Shown: positions 10,391 to 18,264, numbered from the stretch's first letter. The stretch: 35,093 nucleotides of DNA from an uncultured Altererythrobacter sp. (GCA_913055595.1 CAJXLD010000003.1:1-35093), one strand, 5' to 3'. Made by a program: numbers and translations. The notes: a model not told the origin generated them from the letters alone.

Positions 10391-10783
10391 GTCCAGCAAA
10401 TGCGAAACACAGCACCGGCAATCGCTGCTGCCGAAACCCGGCAGCGGAAACGTCGCACCCGCCGCGACCAGCCGCTCCACCAGCGCACATTCGCTGCCGC
10501 CGGGAAAGCCCATTGCGCTGATCTGAGCCGCCGCCATGGTCAGCTGGTCGACATGCCAATGCGGTTTCTTTGCGCGCCGCAAATGCCGCGAGACCCGCGC
10601 CGCAATCCCGCCCGGACCATTGGCGCTGCCGCAATAGGCATAGGTGCCGGGGGCGAGGGTGAACGGCGTGCGGGCGAAGCTGCCGGAGAGCGGGGTGCTT
10701 AGGGTGATGGTGAGGAGATAGGCGCCGGTGGCGGCGGTATCCGAGGGGAGGGCATCGGGGAAGAGATCGGCAAGCGCAAGCAT
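10331..10783 (-). CDS. DUF123 (GIY-YIG-like, COG1833) domain protein
   Basis: GAYLLTITLSTPL, TFTLAPGTYAYCGSANGPGGIAARVSRHLRRAKKPHWHVDQL, GGSECALVERL; C-terminal RHSRVGG is translated repeat sequence. Confidence 0.82.
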   Translation of the reverse strand: MLALADLFPDALPSDTAATGAYLLTITLSTPLSGSFARTPFTLAPGTYAYCGSANGPGGIAARVSRHLRRAKKPHWHVDQLTMAAAQISAMGFPGGSECALVERLVAAGATFPLPGFGSSDCRCCVSHLLDLRHSRVGGESKKCMHNPER

Positions 10784-10859
10784 CGTTTATGCTATAGGGC
10801 AGACCGAGCCTTAGCTACAGGTTAGCTATCAACGAATTGGGCGACCTCTGAGATTGCAC

Positions 10860-10892
10860 AATGTCCGCTTTTGGGTGGAAGCGGACGTTTGC
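10860..10892. repeat. GTCCGC...GCGGAC palindromic repeat, copy A
   Basis: AATGTCCGCTTTTGGGTGGAAGCGGACGTTTGC. Confidence 0.75.
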
Positions 10893-10901
10893 TCCAGAAA
10901 C

Positions 10902-10936
10902 AAAAAAGGGGCGGCCGCTGTGTGGACCGCCCCTTT
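10902..10936 (-). terminator. Rho-independent terminator of the duplicated-domain lipoprotein gene
   Basis: AAAGGGGCGG...CCGCCCCTTT 10-bp stem; T tract on the reverse strand. Confidence 0.8.
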
Positions 10937-10970
10937 CTCCTGTGTGAGCCGTTACCGGGTCTGGGTAGAC

Positions 10971-11624
10971 TTAAAGAACCCGAGTGACCGTAAAAGGCTC
11001 GCCTTCATCGGGGACTGCCGTCCAAGAGTTACCGTCTTCTGATACATCTGCGACAGAAGCGCATCCGCCTTGCATTTCGGGATCATCTGGCGTTCCACAC
11101 CTCTGACCGTCGACCACTTCCCAGGAACCCGTTCCCGCAACATCGCCACGATAGATTGCGCCGTCCGGGGTTAGCGCATTTAGCCATTTGGTACCGTCTT
11201 CACGGGTGCCTTCGTAGGCTCCGGTTTCAACAACAGGCGTCTCGCCGGGTGTAAGGTCTCGCGTGAGAGGGCGCACAGTAGCTGGCCCCCAACCATTGTC
11301 ATAAGTCACAACAAAGGTGCCATCTTCGGCGACTTCTCCAAGTGTGACGCAAAAGCCATCTTCTCCGCCTTCACCATCTGCATCAATGCAAGAACCTTCC
11401 TCGGTAACCTCCCAGGTTCCGGTCAGACCCATTTCGTCAGTGTAGATCTGCTCACCATCTTCGCCGGAGAAGAGCAGACTGCTACTTCCATCAGCGTATT
11501 CAAGGACGAAGGCGCCGGTAGCCGTCAGTTGGTCCATTGCTACCGGATCTTCCGTGGTGGGTTCCTCAGACTGACTGCAACCGGCCAGTGCAGCCACTCC
11601 AGCGAGCACCAAAAGCTTTTTCAT
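10971..11624 (-). CDS. Uncharacterised lipoprotein with two-fold internal repeat
   Basis: MKKLLVLAGVAALAGC lipobox; two ~84-aa units, each TGA-x(n)-DG-x(n)-Y-x(n)-GT/S-WEV-x(n)-C-x(n)-EDG-x(n)-TV. Confidence 0.8.
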   Translation of the reverse strand: MKKLLVLAGVAALAGCSQSEEPTTEDPVAMDQLTATGAFVLEYADGSSSLLFSGEDGEQIYTDEMGLTGTWEVTEEGSCIDADGEGGEDGFCVTLGEVAEDGTFVVTYDNGWGPATVRPLTRDLTPGETPVVETGAYEGTREDGTKWLNALTPDGAIYRGDVAGTGSWEVVDGQRCGTPDDPEMQGGCASVADVSEDGNSWTAVPDEGEPFTVTRVL

Positions 11625-11693
11625 ATCAACTTCCCCTTCTGTTTTCATGCCATCTTACCATGGCGCCCACCAATGCTCGAATCTCGCGCCCGA

Positions 11694-11726
11694 AAGTCCG
11701 CAACTGGGTGGAAAGCGGACGTTTGT
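11694..11726. repeat. GTCCGC...GCGGAC palindromic repeat, copy B
   Basis: AAGTCCGCAACTGGGTGGAAAGCGGACGTTTGT. Confidence 0.75.
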
Positions 11727-11728
11727 AA

Positions 11729-11816
11729 TGGTGGGAAGGTGAGGACTCGAACCTCGCCCCGATATCGGGATCAGATTTACAGTCTGACTGCGGTATCCGA
11801 ACCGCTTTACCTTCCC
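11729..11816 (-). tRNA. tRNA-Tyr (anticodon GUA), CCA encoded
   Basis: GGGAAGG/CCTTCCC acceptor, TCAGA-CTGTAAA-TCTGA anticodon arm, long variable arm CCCGATATCGGG, GAGGTTCGAGTCCTC T arm, ACCA end. Confidence 0.88.
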
Positions 11817-11817
11817 T

Positions 11818-11904
11818 TGGCGGAATGCGGAGGACTCGAACCCCAAACCTCTCGGTTCCCACTCCTTAGCAAGGAGGTCTGACCCCAAGGCCAGTTCACA
11901 TTCC
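11818..11904 (-). tRNA. tRNA-Ser (anticodon GCU), divergent, CCA encoded
   Basis: GGAATGT/GCATTCC acceptor, anticodon loop TTGCTAA, variable arm AACC-GAGA-GGTT, TTCGAGT T loop, GCCA end; weak T stem and non-canonical D arm. Confidence 0.72.
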
Positions 11905-11910
11905 AAATTT

Positions 11911-11996
11911 TGGCGGAGGGTAAAGGAATCGAACCTTTAGCTCTTCGAGACTAGCCAAGTTTTCAAGACTTGTTTGCACCCTGTGCGCTACCCTCC
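11911..11996 (-). tRNA. tRNA-Ser (anticodon UGA), divergent with short D arm, CCA encoded
   Basis: GGAGGGT/ACCCTCC acceptor, CAAGT-CTTGAAA-ACTTG anticodon arm, long variable arm TAG..CTCGAAGAG..CTA, AAAGGTTCGATTCCTTT T arm, GCCA end. Confidence 0.8.
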
Positions 11997-12080
11997 AGAA
12001 CGAGGGCGCGTGTTACCCTCGCAACTTAACGCGATGAATAACTGGAGTAATAGCTGTATTGCTTCTGGTGCATGCGGAGG

Positions 12081-12109
12081 CGCCTAGGCCCGTCATGACA
12101 GATTGTCAA
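12081..12109 (-). promoter_or_regulatory. Possible sigma70-type promoter for the tRNA cluster
   Basis: Reverse strand TTGACA-N17-TAGGCG about 85 nt upstream of the first tRNA; -10 is weak. Confidence 0.35.
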
Positions 12110-12142
12110 CGTCCGCAATTGGGTCGTTAGCGGACGTTCGCA
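12109..12142. repeat. GTCCGC...GCGGAC palindromic repeat, copy C
   Basis: AACGTCCGCAATTGGGTCGTTAGCGGACGTTCGC. Confidence 0.75.
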
Positions 12143-12460
12143 GTTGACTGCATTCGGCAGATAGTGCGTTCGCCTGCAAACCCCTTTCCTACACTCCTGC
12201 AACCCTTCATCGCGGGTCGAATGATCAGAACAAAATCGCCTATTTGAATCAGAGAAGTTTCCCCTTCACGGACAGGAAGGCCTTTTTTGCTTTTGGACCG
12301 TGTTAAATGTGAAAAATCCGGGGCCGCGCCGCACGATCCTATCCACCTCGCATCTTGCGCTCTGCCGCTCGCGATGCTCTATGCATACGGTTGTAGCCAA
12401 AGGAAATTGCTACCGCCAGCGCCGCATTGTCGCGGTTGGCGATGATAGAAAGGATGCCGC

Positions 12461-12880
12461 ATGTTCCGTCGTATTGCCATCACTGCCAGTTCCGCACTGT
12501 TGCTCGCCGCCGGTGGCGCAACCAGCGCCCTTGCGGAACACCATCTCGCGTCGGAAGACGCCGCCGATGCAGAGACCATCGCGATCACGCTCGACAATTT
12601 CTCTTTCGGGCCGCAGGACCTCCAGCTCGAAGCAGGCAAGTCCTATACGCTGGAATTCACCAATGTCGGTTTCCCGCATGACTTCACGGCTGCCGAATTC
12701 TTTGCCGCTGCCGAGATCGCGCCGGAAGATGCCGGCAAGGTTATGGACGGTGCGGTCGACGTTGCCCCGGAAACGACCGTGACGATTCACCTCGTCCCCG
12801 CTGCGGGCAGCTATGATATCCTTTGCGGCAAGCCCGGCCACGCCGATCTGGGCATGACGGGAACGATCACCGTCAACTGA
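12461..12880 (+). CDS. Cupredoxin-like periplasmic copper protein
   Basis: Signal peptide; TIAITLDNFSFGPQDLQLEAGKSYTLEFTNVGFPHDF and YDILCGKPGHADLGM give an H-C-H-M type 1 copper ligand set. Confidence 0.88.
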   Translation: MFRRIAITASSALLLAAGGATSALAEHHLASEDAADAETIAITLDNFSFGPQDLQLEAGKSYTLEFTNVGFPHDFTAAEFFAAAEIAPEDAGKVMDGAVDVAPETTVTIHLVPAAGSYDILCGKPGHADLGMTGTITVN

Positions 12881-12929
12881 TGAAGGAGGGCTCTGGCTTG
12901 CGCTTGCAGCCGGGGCCTGTTCCTGACTT

Positions 12930-13592
12930 CTAGCCCTCGCGCGCGGCTCTTATTGCCGCACCACCGGCGAAGGGGGCGAGGGCCACCAGCAGCAGGCTGA
13001 TCGCGGCGGTCAGCGCGAGGCCGCCTTCGCCTCCGGTCGAGAGCGAGCCTGCGCCGAAGATCAGCAGCGGCACGGCGAGCGGGATGACCAGCAGGCCGGA
13101 GAGCGCCGCCCCTCCGCCGCGCAGGCCCACGGTGACCGCGGCGATGATCATGCCGATGGCGGCGAGCCCGGGGGTGCCCGCCAGCAGGCCCAGTTCGACC
13201 AAGTGCAACGTCGCCCCGTCGATCCCCACCAGCGCGCTGGCGGGAATGGCGGCGAGCATGAGGAAGGGGCCGAAGCTGAGCCAGTGCGCGACCATGCGGA
13301 TGGCGATGACCATCTCCTCCGCCACGCCGCGCAGCGCCCATTGGTCGAAGAAGCCTTGTTCAAGATCGGGCGCGAGCAGCCGGTCGAGCGGGAGGATCGC
13401 GGCGAGCAATGCGGCGACCCAGATCACTCCGCCGCCGGTTCCGGCCAGCAACGTGGGGTTGGGGCCCACGGCAAAGGGATAGAGCATGGCCACGGCGAGG
13501 AAGAACAGCAGCGGCAGCATGGTACCGCCGCCGCGCGTGCCGGGCAGGAAGCGCGCGAGATCGCGCCAGAGCAGGGCGGCGAGGAGCTTCAC
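12930..13592 (-). CDS. ccmB: Haem exporter subunit CcmB (cytochrome c maturation)
   Basis: (V)[17 protein letters not shown]...LLPLLFFLAVAMLYPFAVGP; multi-TM, LLAPDLEQGFFDQW; GTG start at 13592 overlaps ccmA stop. Confidence 0.88.
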   Translation of the reverse strand: MKLLAALLWRDLARFLPGTRGGGTMLPLLFFLAVAMLYPFAVGPNPTLLAGTGGGVIWVAALLAAILPLDRLLAPDLEQGFFDQWALRGVAEEMVIAIRMVAHWLSFGPFLMLAAIPASALVGIDGATLHLVELGLLAGTPGLAAIGMIIAAVTVGLRGGGAALSGLLVIPLAVPLLIFGAGSLSTGGEGGLALTAAISLLLVALAPFAGGAAIRAAREG

Positions 13593-14179
13593 GGCGTGAA
13601 CTCCGCCAACGCCATGGTCTTGAGGCCGTCGAGATTGAAGCTCTGGTGGCTGGCGATCAGGGCAATGCCGCCAAGCCCGCAATGTGTCGCGACCAACGCC
13701 TCGCACATGCGGACGGCGTCAGTATCGAGCCCGTTGAGCGGTTCGTCGAGCAGCCAGATCGGCGCCTGTTGCCCGATGAGCCGGGCGAGGGCAGCGCGCT
13801 TTCTCTGGCCGGTGGAGAGGTAGCGGACGGGTACGTCGGTGAGGTCGGCAAGGCCGAGGCTATCGACGGTGCTTTCGAAGCCGAGATAGCCGCCGCCATC
13901 GAGTGCGTGCCAGAAGGCGAGCGCCTGGCCGAGCGGCTGGTGTTCGTCGAGGGCGGGGCGCTCGTCGAGCAGGCCGATCATGCCCTCGCGGGTGACGGTG
14001 CCTGCGAATGGGCGTAGCAGTCCGGCGAGGATGCGGATGAGGCTCGACTTGCCCGTGCCGTTGGGGCCTGCGACTTGTAGCGCCTGTCCCGGCGCAAGAT
14101 CGAGCGCAAGGCCGCTGAACAGCAACCGCTCGCCGCGGCGGCAGGCCAGATCCGTCGCTGTAAGGCGGCACGCTTCCAT
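13589..14179 (-). CDS. ccmA: Haem exporter ATP-binding subunit CcmA
   Basis: Walker [11 protein letters not shown], signature [15 protein letters not shown], Walker [13 protein letters not shown]; start at [21 protein letters not shown]. Confidence 0.92.
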   Translation of the reverse strand: MEACRLTATDLACRRGERLLFSGLALDLAPGQALQVAGPNGTGKSSLIRILAGLLRPFAGTVTREGMIGLLDERPALDEHQPLGQALAFWHALDGGGYLGFESTVDSLGLADLTDVPVRYLSTGQRKRAALARLIGQQAPIWLLDEPLNGLDTDAVRMCEALVATHCGLGGIALIASHQSFNLDGLKTMALAEFTP

Positions 14180-14232
14180 GGGAAGCTGCGTTAGGGCAGA
14201 CTGCGCGGCGCGACAAGCGGAGGAGATGTGTG

Positions 14233-14523
14233 ATGGCTGTGGAACGATTGTCGGCGGATGAAGTAGAGCAGGTGCTCGCGGAGCTGTCGGAGTGGACATT
14301 GCGGGAGGATGGCCTCGCCATCGCGCGAAAGTTCAAATTCCGCAATTTCAGCGAGGCATGGGGATTTATGGCGCGCGTCGCCCTGGTCGCGGAGAAGCAG
14401 GACCATCATCCCGAATGGTCGAATGTCTATAATCGCGTTTCGATCACGCTCACTACGCATGATGCGGGCGGATTGAGCGAGCGGGACGCGAAGATGGCGA
14501 AGGCGATAGACCGGCTGGTCTGA
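14233..14523 (+). CDS. phhB: 4a-hydroxytetrahydrobiopterin dehydratase
   Basis: [65 protein letters not shown]. Confidence 0.94.
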   Translation: MAVERLSADEVEQVLAELSEWTLREDGLAIARKFKFRNFSEAWGFMARVALVAEKQDHHPEWSNVYNRVSITLTTHDAGGLSERDAKMAKAIDRLV

Positions 14524-14531
14524 CATCCCAC

Positions 14532-14600
14532 CGTTCATGCTGAGCTTGTCGAAGTATGCGCGGCAGTGCGGCGACCCTTTGACAGGCTCAGGGTGAGCGG
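14532..14600. repeat. REPIN-like inverted pair of TTCGACAAGCTCAG-type repeats
   Basis: CGTTCATGCTGAGCTTGTCGAAGTATGCGCG ... CGACCCTTTGACAGGCTCAGGGTGAGCGG, arms imperfectly inverted. Confidence 0.8.
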
Positions 14601-14610
14601 AGGTGGAGGC

Positions 14611-16575
14611 CTAGCCCAGCCCCTTCACAAACTCCTCGCCGGTGCAGATTTCGGCGGTGGACTTGCCCAGCACATCGCCCACAGGTTCCGCACGTCCGCC
14701 GAGGCAGCCGGCGAGGAAACCCTCGACGATCGCGTTGAAGGCGATGTTGTTCTCAGGCCGGTGGAAGCCGTGGCCTTCGTCGGGGAAAAGCACATAGGTG
14801 ACGGGAATGTTGTGTCCCTCCATGGCGGCAACGATCTGATCACTCTCGGCCTGCTTGACGCGCGGGTCATTGGCGCCCTGGCCGATCAGCAGCGGCTTCA
14901 CGATCTTGTCGGCGCGGTAGATCGGGCTGCAATCCTTGAGGAGTTGTTTGCCTTCTTCCGTGGTCGGATCGCCCATGCGGTCATGGAACTGCTTCACCAT
15001 CGGTGCCCAGTATGGCGGGATCGTCTCGAGCAACGTTTCGAGGTTGGACGGGCCGACAATATCCACGCCGCAGGCAAAGACATCGGGTGTGTAGGTGAGG
15101 CCTACCAGCGTGGCATAGCCGCCGTAGCTGCCGCCCATGATGGCGACCTTGTCCTTGTCGGCAATGCCCTGCTCGACGGCCCAGTTCACAGCATCGATCA
15201 AATCGTCATGCATGGCCTTGGACCATTGGAGGTTGCCGGCATTGATGAAGTCCTTGCCGAAACCTGTCGAGCCGCGGAAGTTGACCGACAAAACCGCATA
15301 GCCGCGATTGGCGAGCCATTGGTGCGTGCGGTTGAAGCCATATCCGTCACGCGCCCAGGGCCCGCCATGGACCAGCAGCACCATGGGCAGCGGCTCATCG
15401 GGAACGCCGTCGCCATCTTCGTCCGTACCTCCCGGGAGGGTGAGATAGGAGGGGAGCGTCAGCCCGTCACGGGAACTGATTTCGCGCGGATGCATGGGCT
15501 GCAATGGTGCGCCTTCAAGCGCGGGTTTGGTAACATAGAAGAGGCGGAGATCTTCTGCCTCGCGGTCATAGATGAAGCAGCGGATGGGGGAGGTGAGCGG
15601 ATCGTTCCAGACCAGCCATTTGGTGTCGTCATCGGTGCGCGACTGGACTCCGAAATCGCCGTCCAATTGCTCGCGCAACCAGTCGAGCGACGCCTTCACG
15701 CCATGGTCGAAACAATGCCATGTGGTGCGCAGATAGGTCGTGGCATAGGCCTGGATTTCGCCGGTCTTGGGATGGCTCAGTGCGCCGCCGATATCAGCGC
15801 GATCATCCTCGGCCAGCAGTGTACGTTCGCCCGTTTCCGTGTCCTGGGCATAGAGCGCGCCGGTGTTCCGGCCACGGCTGTCACGCCAATAGAGCGTCTT
15901 GCCGTCGGTGGTGTAGCCGGCGACGCCCGAGGTCAGCGCATCATCCATCGCGATCACCTCGTCGGGCTCGGGCGAGATCACGCCATCGACGATCTTGTGC
16001 AAATCCTTTCCGCCCGCCGCATTCTGCTTCTGTGCCCAACGCAAGGTCAGGCTGTCGTCCGACACGAAGCCGGCCCATTCATCGTTTTCGAGGACCAGCT
16101 CCATGTCACCGCTGGTCAGGTCGAGTAGGTAGACGTCGTGGAATTGCTCGTTGCGATTGTTGAGGCCGATAAGGATCTTGTCGCGGATGGTCTCCGAACC
16201 GCCGATCACCTTGATGCGGGTCTTCTCGAAGGGAGTAAGACACCGGTCCTCGCCGCTCTCGATATCCACCTTGTAGAGTAGGTAGTTCTCGTCCCCCTCC
16301 TTGTCACGGACATAGAGCATGGACTTGCTGTCGGGAGAGAAGAAGTATTGCGGGATCGGGCGATCCTTCGCATGGGTCATCAGCCGGGCATTGTCGGGAT
16401 CGTCAAAAGATGCACACCAGACATTCATGACGTCTTCGTGCGGAGCCATCCAGCCGATCCATTTGCCATCGGGGCTAAGCTGTCCGCCTGCACGGACGGG
16501 ATTTCCGAAGAGGTCGTCGCGCGAAATCAGGTCGATCGCAGCGACGCGATCGGCGGCGTTGTTGGCAGTGGTCAT
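14611..16575 (-). CDS. S9 family (prolyl oligopeptidase-type) peptidase
   Basis: Beta-propeller-like N-terminal region; MVLLVHGGPWARDGYGFN, VNFRGSTGFGKDF, GGSYGGYATL nucleophile motif, FPDEGHGFHRPEN catalytic His. Confidence 0.94.
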   Translation of the reverse strand: MTTANNAADRVAAIDLISRDDLFGNPVRAGGQLSPDGKWIGWMAPHEDVMNVWCASFDDPDNARLMTHAKDRPIPQYFFSPDSKSMLYVRDKEGDENYLLYKVDIESGEDRCLTPFEKTRIKVIGGSETIRDKILIGLNNRNEQFHDVYLLDLTSGDMELVLENDEWAGFVSDDSLTLRWAQKQNAAGGKDLHKIVDGVISPEPDEVIAMDDALTSGVAGYTTDGKTLYWRDSRGRNTGALYAQDTETGERTLLAEDDRADIGGALSHPKTGEIQAYATTYLRTTWHCFDHGVKASLDWLREQLDGDFGVQSRTDDDTKWLVWNDPLTSPIRCFIYDREAEDLRLFYVTKPALEGAPLQPMHPREISSRDGLTLPSYLTLPGGTDEDGDGVPDEPLPMVLLVHGGPWARDGYGFNRTHQWLANRGYAVLSVNFRGSTGFGKDFINAGNLQWSKAMHDDLIDAVNWAVEQGIADKDKVAIMGGSYGGYATLVGLTYTPDVFACGVDIVGPSNLETLLETIPPYWAPMVKQFHDRMGDPTTEEGKQLLKDCSPIYRADKIVKPLLIGQGANDPRVKQAESDQIVAAMEGHNIPVTYVLFPDEGHGFHRPENNIAFNAIVEGFLAGCLGGRAEPVGDVLGKSTAEICTGEEFVKGLG

Positions 16576-16675
16576 GATGTCTCCCGCATTCAGGTCCCGG
16601 TGTCAGGTAAGGATTGAGGGCGGGAATGCAAATGGAGAGACGAAGTGATGGCAAGCTTGCAGGTGCCGGTAGTTG

Positions 16676-17134
16676 CTAATTGTCAATCATGATCTCACCG
16701 GCAGGAACACCGATTCTGGCTGCGGGCGGCACCGTTGGATCTGTGGCGTACCCCTCTCCATCAAATGGAAGTCGAACTTCATAAGCCTCCGACAAGCCGC
16801 GGCCCTGCACTGACACTGCAATGTCCCTCCAACCTCTGTTCGAGGTTTCGAGCAATCGAATTGGCAGGCGGGCCATTGCAATTCGGCTAATTACCCGAAA
16901 AGAATCTTCCTGTTCGGCGAGAATGTAGAGATTGCATCCATGAGACCCGCATTGATTCTTGGCATAGAGAATGATCTCATCGACCCCGTCCTCGTTAAGG
17001 TCTCTCCAAGTCGAAATATAGAAGTCTACACCCAATTCGTCTTTTGCAAATTTGTCCCAGGGTGGCGGACCCCATCCCCAAGGCGCACAGCTGTTCAGAG
17101 TCAGCAATAGAAGCAACGGCAGTAGGGTTCTCAT
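16676..17134 (-). CDS. Uncharacterised lipoprotein
   Basis: MRTLLPLLLLLTLNSC lipobox; RDLNEDGVDEIILYAKN resembles a VCBS/FG-GAP-like motif. Confidence 0.7.
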   Translation of the reverse strand: MRTLLPLLLLLTLNSCAPWGWGPPPWDKFAKDELGVDFYISTWRDLNEDGVDEIILYAKNQCGSHGCNLYILAEQEDSFRVISRIAMARLPIRLLETSNRGWRDIAVSVQGRGLSEAYEVRLPFDGEGYATDPTVPPAARIGVPAGEIMIDN

Positions 17135-17192
17135 TGCTTGCCTCTAGTTATGCCAAGTCACTATTTTCCAATAGCATTTGAACTGCCTGTGT

Positions 17193-17810
17193 CTACAAAG
17201 CCGGATTATCGTAGCAATGCCAGGTGAAGATCGCGAGTGCGCCGCGGTGCGGGCGCCAGCGTTCGGACATGGCGCGTGTGGTTTTCTCGTCGGGGCGTTC
17301 GGGGAGGCCGAGGATCTTGCCGATGCCCGCCATCACCGCGAGATCGCCTGCGGGCCAGATATCGGGGCGTCCCTCGGCGAAGAGCAGGTAAATCTCTGCC
17401 GACCAACGCCCAATGCCCTTGATGCGGGTGAGTTCGGCAATGGCGGCCTCGTCATCTTCGGGCAGCTTGTGCAGGTCCAGCGTTCCGGCGCTCACCAGTT
17501 CGCACAGGGACCGGGCATAGCCCTGTTTCTGGCGCGACAGGCCGCAGGCCCGTAATGTGTCGAAATCGCGTGAGAGCAGTTCGTCGGGTGCGATATCCTC
17601 GCCCAGCTCGGCCTCCAGCTTGCGCCACACGCTGCTCGCCGCCGCGACCGAGACCTGCTGGCCCACGATCGCGCGCAGCAGCGTCTTGTAACCGCGCTCG
17701 CGGATGCGCGGTTCGGGATAGCCTGCCAGCTCCAGCGCACGTGCGATCGAGCCTTCCCTTGCAGCTATCGCATCGATCCCGCTTTTGATCTGTTCCGCTG
17801 TCAGGCCCAT
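17193..17810 (-). CDS. DNA-3-methyladenine glycosylase II-like (HhH-GPD)
   Basis: LLRAIVGQQVSVAAASSVWRKL, LTRIKGIGRWSAEIYLLFAEGRPDIWPAGDLAV (HhH-GPD with catalytic Asp); start at 17828 or 17810. Confidence 0.9.
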   Translation of the reverse strand: MGLTAEQIKSGIDAIAAREGSIARALELAGYPEPRIRERGYKTLLRAIVGQQVSVAAASSVWRKLEAELGEDIAPDELLSRDFDTLRACGLSRQKQGYARSLCELVSAGTLDLHKLPEDDEAAIAELTRIKGIGRWSAEIYLLFAEGRPDIWPAGDLAVMAGIGKILGLPERPDEKTTRAMSERWRPHRGALAIFTWHCYDNPAL

Positions 17811-17883
17811 ATCCACTCCGCTTGCCAATTTTGTCGCGATTGCCTAGCAGCCCCGCTGAAATCGAATAGGGACATTTATCGCC

Positions 17884-18201
17884 ATGCCAAAGCTGATCGT
17901 TGTCAATCGTGCCGGTGAGGAGAGCACTGTCGAGGCTGCAAGCGGCCTGACCGTGATGGAAGCCATTCGCGATAACGGCTTTGACGAATTGCTGGCGCTG
18001 TGCGGCGGATGCTGTTCCTGCGCCACCTGCCACGTCCATGTCGACCCTGCTTTCGTCGACAAGCTTCCCGCCATGAGCGAGGATGAGGACGACCTTCTCG
18101 ATAGCAGCGATGACCGCGACGAAAGCTCGCGCCTGTCTTGCCAGATTCCCTTCACCGACGATCTCGATGGCCTCAAGGTCACCATTGCCAAAGAAGACTG
18201 A
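17884..18201 (+). CDS. Adrenodoxin-type [2Fe-2S] ferredoxin
   Basis: [20 protein letters not shown] and [19 protein letters not shown]-x5-C-x2-C plus distal Cys. Confidence 0.92.
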   Translation: MPKLIVVNRAGEESTVEAASGLTVMEAIRDNGFDELLALCGGCCSCATCHVHVDPAFVDKLPAMSEDEDDLLDSSDDRDESSRLSCQIPFTDDLDGLKVTIAKED

Positions 18202-18264
18202 GTTGGGGGCGCCCAAGCGCAAGGTGCATTGCGTCAAGCGCCTTGAATGCCTAACTCCTGCGCC

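Noticed and set aside
12300-12782. 160-aa plus-strand ORF overlapping the cupredoxin gene
   Set aside because: Out-of-frame overlap with a gene having a signal peptide and copper ligands; low-complexity Arg/Ser content.
12930-14179. ccmBA without ccmC/D as an unusual partial system
   Set aside because: Split ccm loci are common and the rest may lie elsewhere; cannot be judged from this window.
14566-16128. 520-aa plus-strand ORF opposite the S9 peptidase
   Set aside because: Antisense artefact of GC-rich codon usage; the minus strand encodes a complete S9 peptidase.
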